Positions 5,572 to 6,928 of a stretch of DNA of 6,928 nt are shown here, in pieces. How positions within the stretch are numbered: position 1 is the first letter of the stretch; each line of letters opens with the position of its first letter. The translations under genes and the position numbers were made by a program. The notes beneath the pieces were generated by a model. That model was not told where the DNA came from and ran no database searches. It saw only the letters and a program-made list of their open reading frames with translations. The DNA comes from Clostridia bacterium (GTDB lineage: Bacteria > Bacillota > Clostridia > Christensenellales > Borkfalkiaceae): assembly GCA_017452305.1 (NCBI GenBank), contig JAFTMQ010000140.1, positions 1 to 6,928 on the forward strand, in the 5' to 3' direction.

Positions 5572-6924
5572 ATGTTCGTCACCGATTGTAAATTTTTAGA
5601 AAACGAATTGTTGGACGTCGTCCGTTTATTCAAGCGCCGTCCCGAAAATTTAACGCACTCTTTCCGCTTTGAAGAGGGCGTTTTTTACAATGCGTTTACC
5701 ATCGACGGCAAGCAATTTTCCTTTGAAGATAGGGGGCAGGTATGCGACGAACTTATTTTTAAGCGGTTAGAACGTCGTTTTGCCAAGCTCCGTTTATATC
5801 AAATTTTAAGCGCAGAATACGGCGAAAAAATGCCGTGGGGCGCGCTCACGGGCATTCGTCCCACCAAGCTTGCCTATACGGAAATGGAAAGCGGCAGAAA
5901 TTTTAAAGAGCTTTTCAAGCAAATGCAGGTTGCGGACGAGAATATCCAACTCGTCGAAAATATCTTAAACGCGCAAAAGGGAATTTACGAGAAAAAGGAC
6001 GGCAACACCGACCTTTTCGTATCCATTCCTTTTTGTCCGACGAAGTGCGCGTATTGTTCCTTTATCACCGCGCCTATCGATAGAACCCGTCATTTCTTGC
6101 CCGCATATTTAGATTGCTTGGATAAAGAGCTTGCGGCGGCGCAAGAGAGCGTAGGCAATTTGCGCAGCGTATATATCGGCGGCGGCACGCCGTTCGCCCT
6201 TTCGGTAGAAGAATTAAAGCGCGTACTCCAAGCCGTGCAGCCCTTGTACGAAAAATTCAATCCGCACGCGGAATACACCGTCGAGGCGGGCAGACCCGAC
6301 GTGTTTAGCGAGGACAAGCTCGCCCTCTTAAAGGATTTCGGAATTACGAGAATTTGCGTCAACCCGCAAAGCTTTTCGGACGAAACCTTGCAAAAAATCG
6401 GCAGAAAGCATACCGTCGCGGACGTCTATAAGGCGTTTGAAATGTCGAAAAAATACGGCTTTGATATTAACGTGGACCTTATTGCAGGGCTTGAAGACGA
6501 AACGCCCGAGGTATTCGAGCACAGCGTCTTAGAGGCGGTGAAAACGGGCGCGGACAACATCACCGTGCACTGTCTTTCCTTGAAGTCGGGCGCGAAGCTT
6601 AAAGAGGAAAATTCCTACCTCGAAAACAATTTCATCTCGTACATGGTGGCTTCATCTCGCCAAATTTTAAGCCAAAACGGCTACCTGCCCTATTATATGT
6701 ACCGCCAAAAATACCAAGTCGGCAACAACGAAAACGTGGGGTGGACAAAGCCCAATAAGGCGTGCGTGTATAATATCGATATTATGGAAGAAACGGCGGA
6801 TAACCTCGCCGTCGGTGCAAACGCCGTGTCTAAGCGGGTATTTAACGATAAGGGTTTAATCACCCGTCTTGCCTCGCAAAAGGATTTACCCACGTATATT
6901 GCAAACGTGGACGAGATTATCTAA
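5572..6924 (+). CDS. hemZ: HemZ-type radical SAM protein (coproporphyrinogen dehydrogenase family)
   Basis: The family is annotated as oxygen-independent coproporphyrinogen III dehydrogenase, which oxidatively decarboxylates coproporphyrinogen III to protoporphyrinogen IX in heme synthesis using SAM and a [4Fe-4S] cluster. The 450-residue product has the HemZ N-terminal region with PWGALTGIRPTK at 88-99, cluster cysteines C155, C159 and C162 (CPTKCAYCSF), the SAM-binding GGGTP at 203-207, TVEAGRPD at 236-243, NPQSFSDETLQKIGRKH at 264-280, and the late PYYMYRQK (373-380) and GNNENVGW (384-391) blocks. These last blocks distinguish HemZ from HemN and HemW. Phenylalanine 164 occupies the position of the extra fourth cysteine of HemN (CxxxCxxCxC), as in HemW, so true coproporphyrinogen activity is uncertain. 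It is shorter than B. subtilis HemZ (about 500 residues), but no motif is missing. AAGGA at 5562-5566 supports the start. It is likely cotranscribed with the hydrolase. Confidence 0.92.
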   Translation: MFVTDCKFLENELLDVVRLFKRRPENLTHSFRFEEGVFYNAFTIDGKQFSFEDRGQVCDELIFKRLERRFAKLRLYQILSAEYGEKMPWGALTGIRPTKLAYTEMESGRNFKELFKQMQVADENIQLVENILNAQKGIYEKKDGNTDLFVSIPFCPTKCAYCSFITAPIDRTRHFLPAYLDCLDKELAAAQESVGNLRSVYIGGGTPFALSVEELKRVLQAVQPLYEKFNPHAEYTVEAGRPDVFSEDKLALLKDFGITRICVNPQSFSDETLQKIGRKHTVADVYKAFEMSKKYGFDINVDLIAGLEDETPEVFEHSVLEAVKTGADNITVHCLSLKSGAKLKEENSYLENNFISYMVASSRQILSQNGYLPYYMYRQKYQVGNNENVGWTKPNKACVYNIDIMEETADNLAVGANAVSKRVFNDKGLITRLASQKDLPTYIANVDEII

Positions 6925-6928
6925 AAGA

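Overview
The window reads as part of a chromosomal housekeeping cluster from a Bacillota (Clostridia-type) bacterium, probably an uncultured gut or anaerobic lineage. This rests on gene order and protein type: a long Firmicutes-style RecJ with an extra C-terminal domain, a bifunctional Rel stringent-response enzyme, a small glyoxalase-II-like hydrolase and a HemZ-type radical SAM protein, all on the + strand. From general knowledge, Bacillus and many Clostridia have a related run (secDF, recJ, apt, relA, dtd, hydrolase, hemZ, hisS, aspS). Here apt is absent between recJ and relA, and dtd is absent between relA and the hydrolase. I cannot place the organism below class from this sequence.

Layout: 1-45 is the acidic C-terminal tail of an upstream gene. 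46-135 is a 90-base gap with a strong intrinsic terminator whose T-run touches the recJ ribosome binding site. 136-2466 is recJ. 2479-4623 is relA (rel), only 12 bases later and presumably cotranscribed with recJ. 4624-4932 is a 309-base gap with no convincing gene but dense structure. 4933-5553 is a metallo-beta-lactamase-fold hydrolase. 5572-6924 is hemZ, 18 bases downstream and likely in the same transcript. Four bases follow the hemZ stop.

The four full genes have intact catalytic motifs and look like ordinary core genes: DNA repair exonuclease, (p)ppGpp synthesis and hydrolysis, a Zn hydrolase, and a radical SAM enzyme of the coproporphyrinogen dehydrogenase family.

The unusual part is the relA to hydrolase gap, where three repeat modules sit end to end. 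First is a near-symmetric palindrome of about 127 bases, bounded by perfect 11-base inverted repeats, the left one containing the relA stop codon. Second is a 19-base direct repeat at a 38-base offset. Third is a train of five mini-hairpins with different stems, joined by a constant CAATTCA linker at about 22-base period. The train runs to the start codon of the hydrolase and includes its ribosome binding site. This looks like a composite, possibly multi-copy intergenic element and is the best candidate here for something undescribed.
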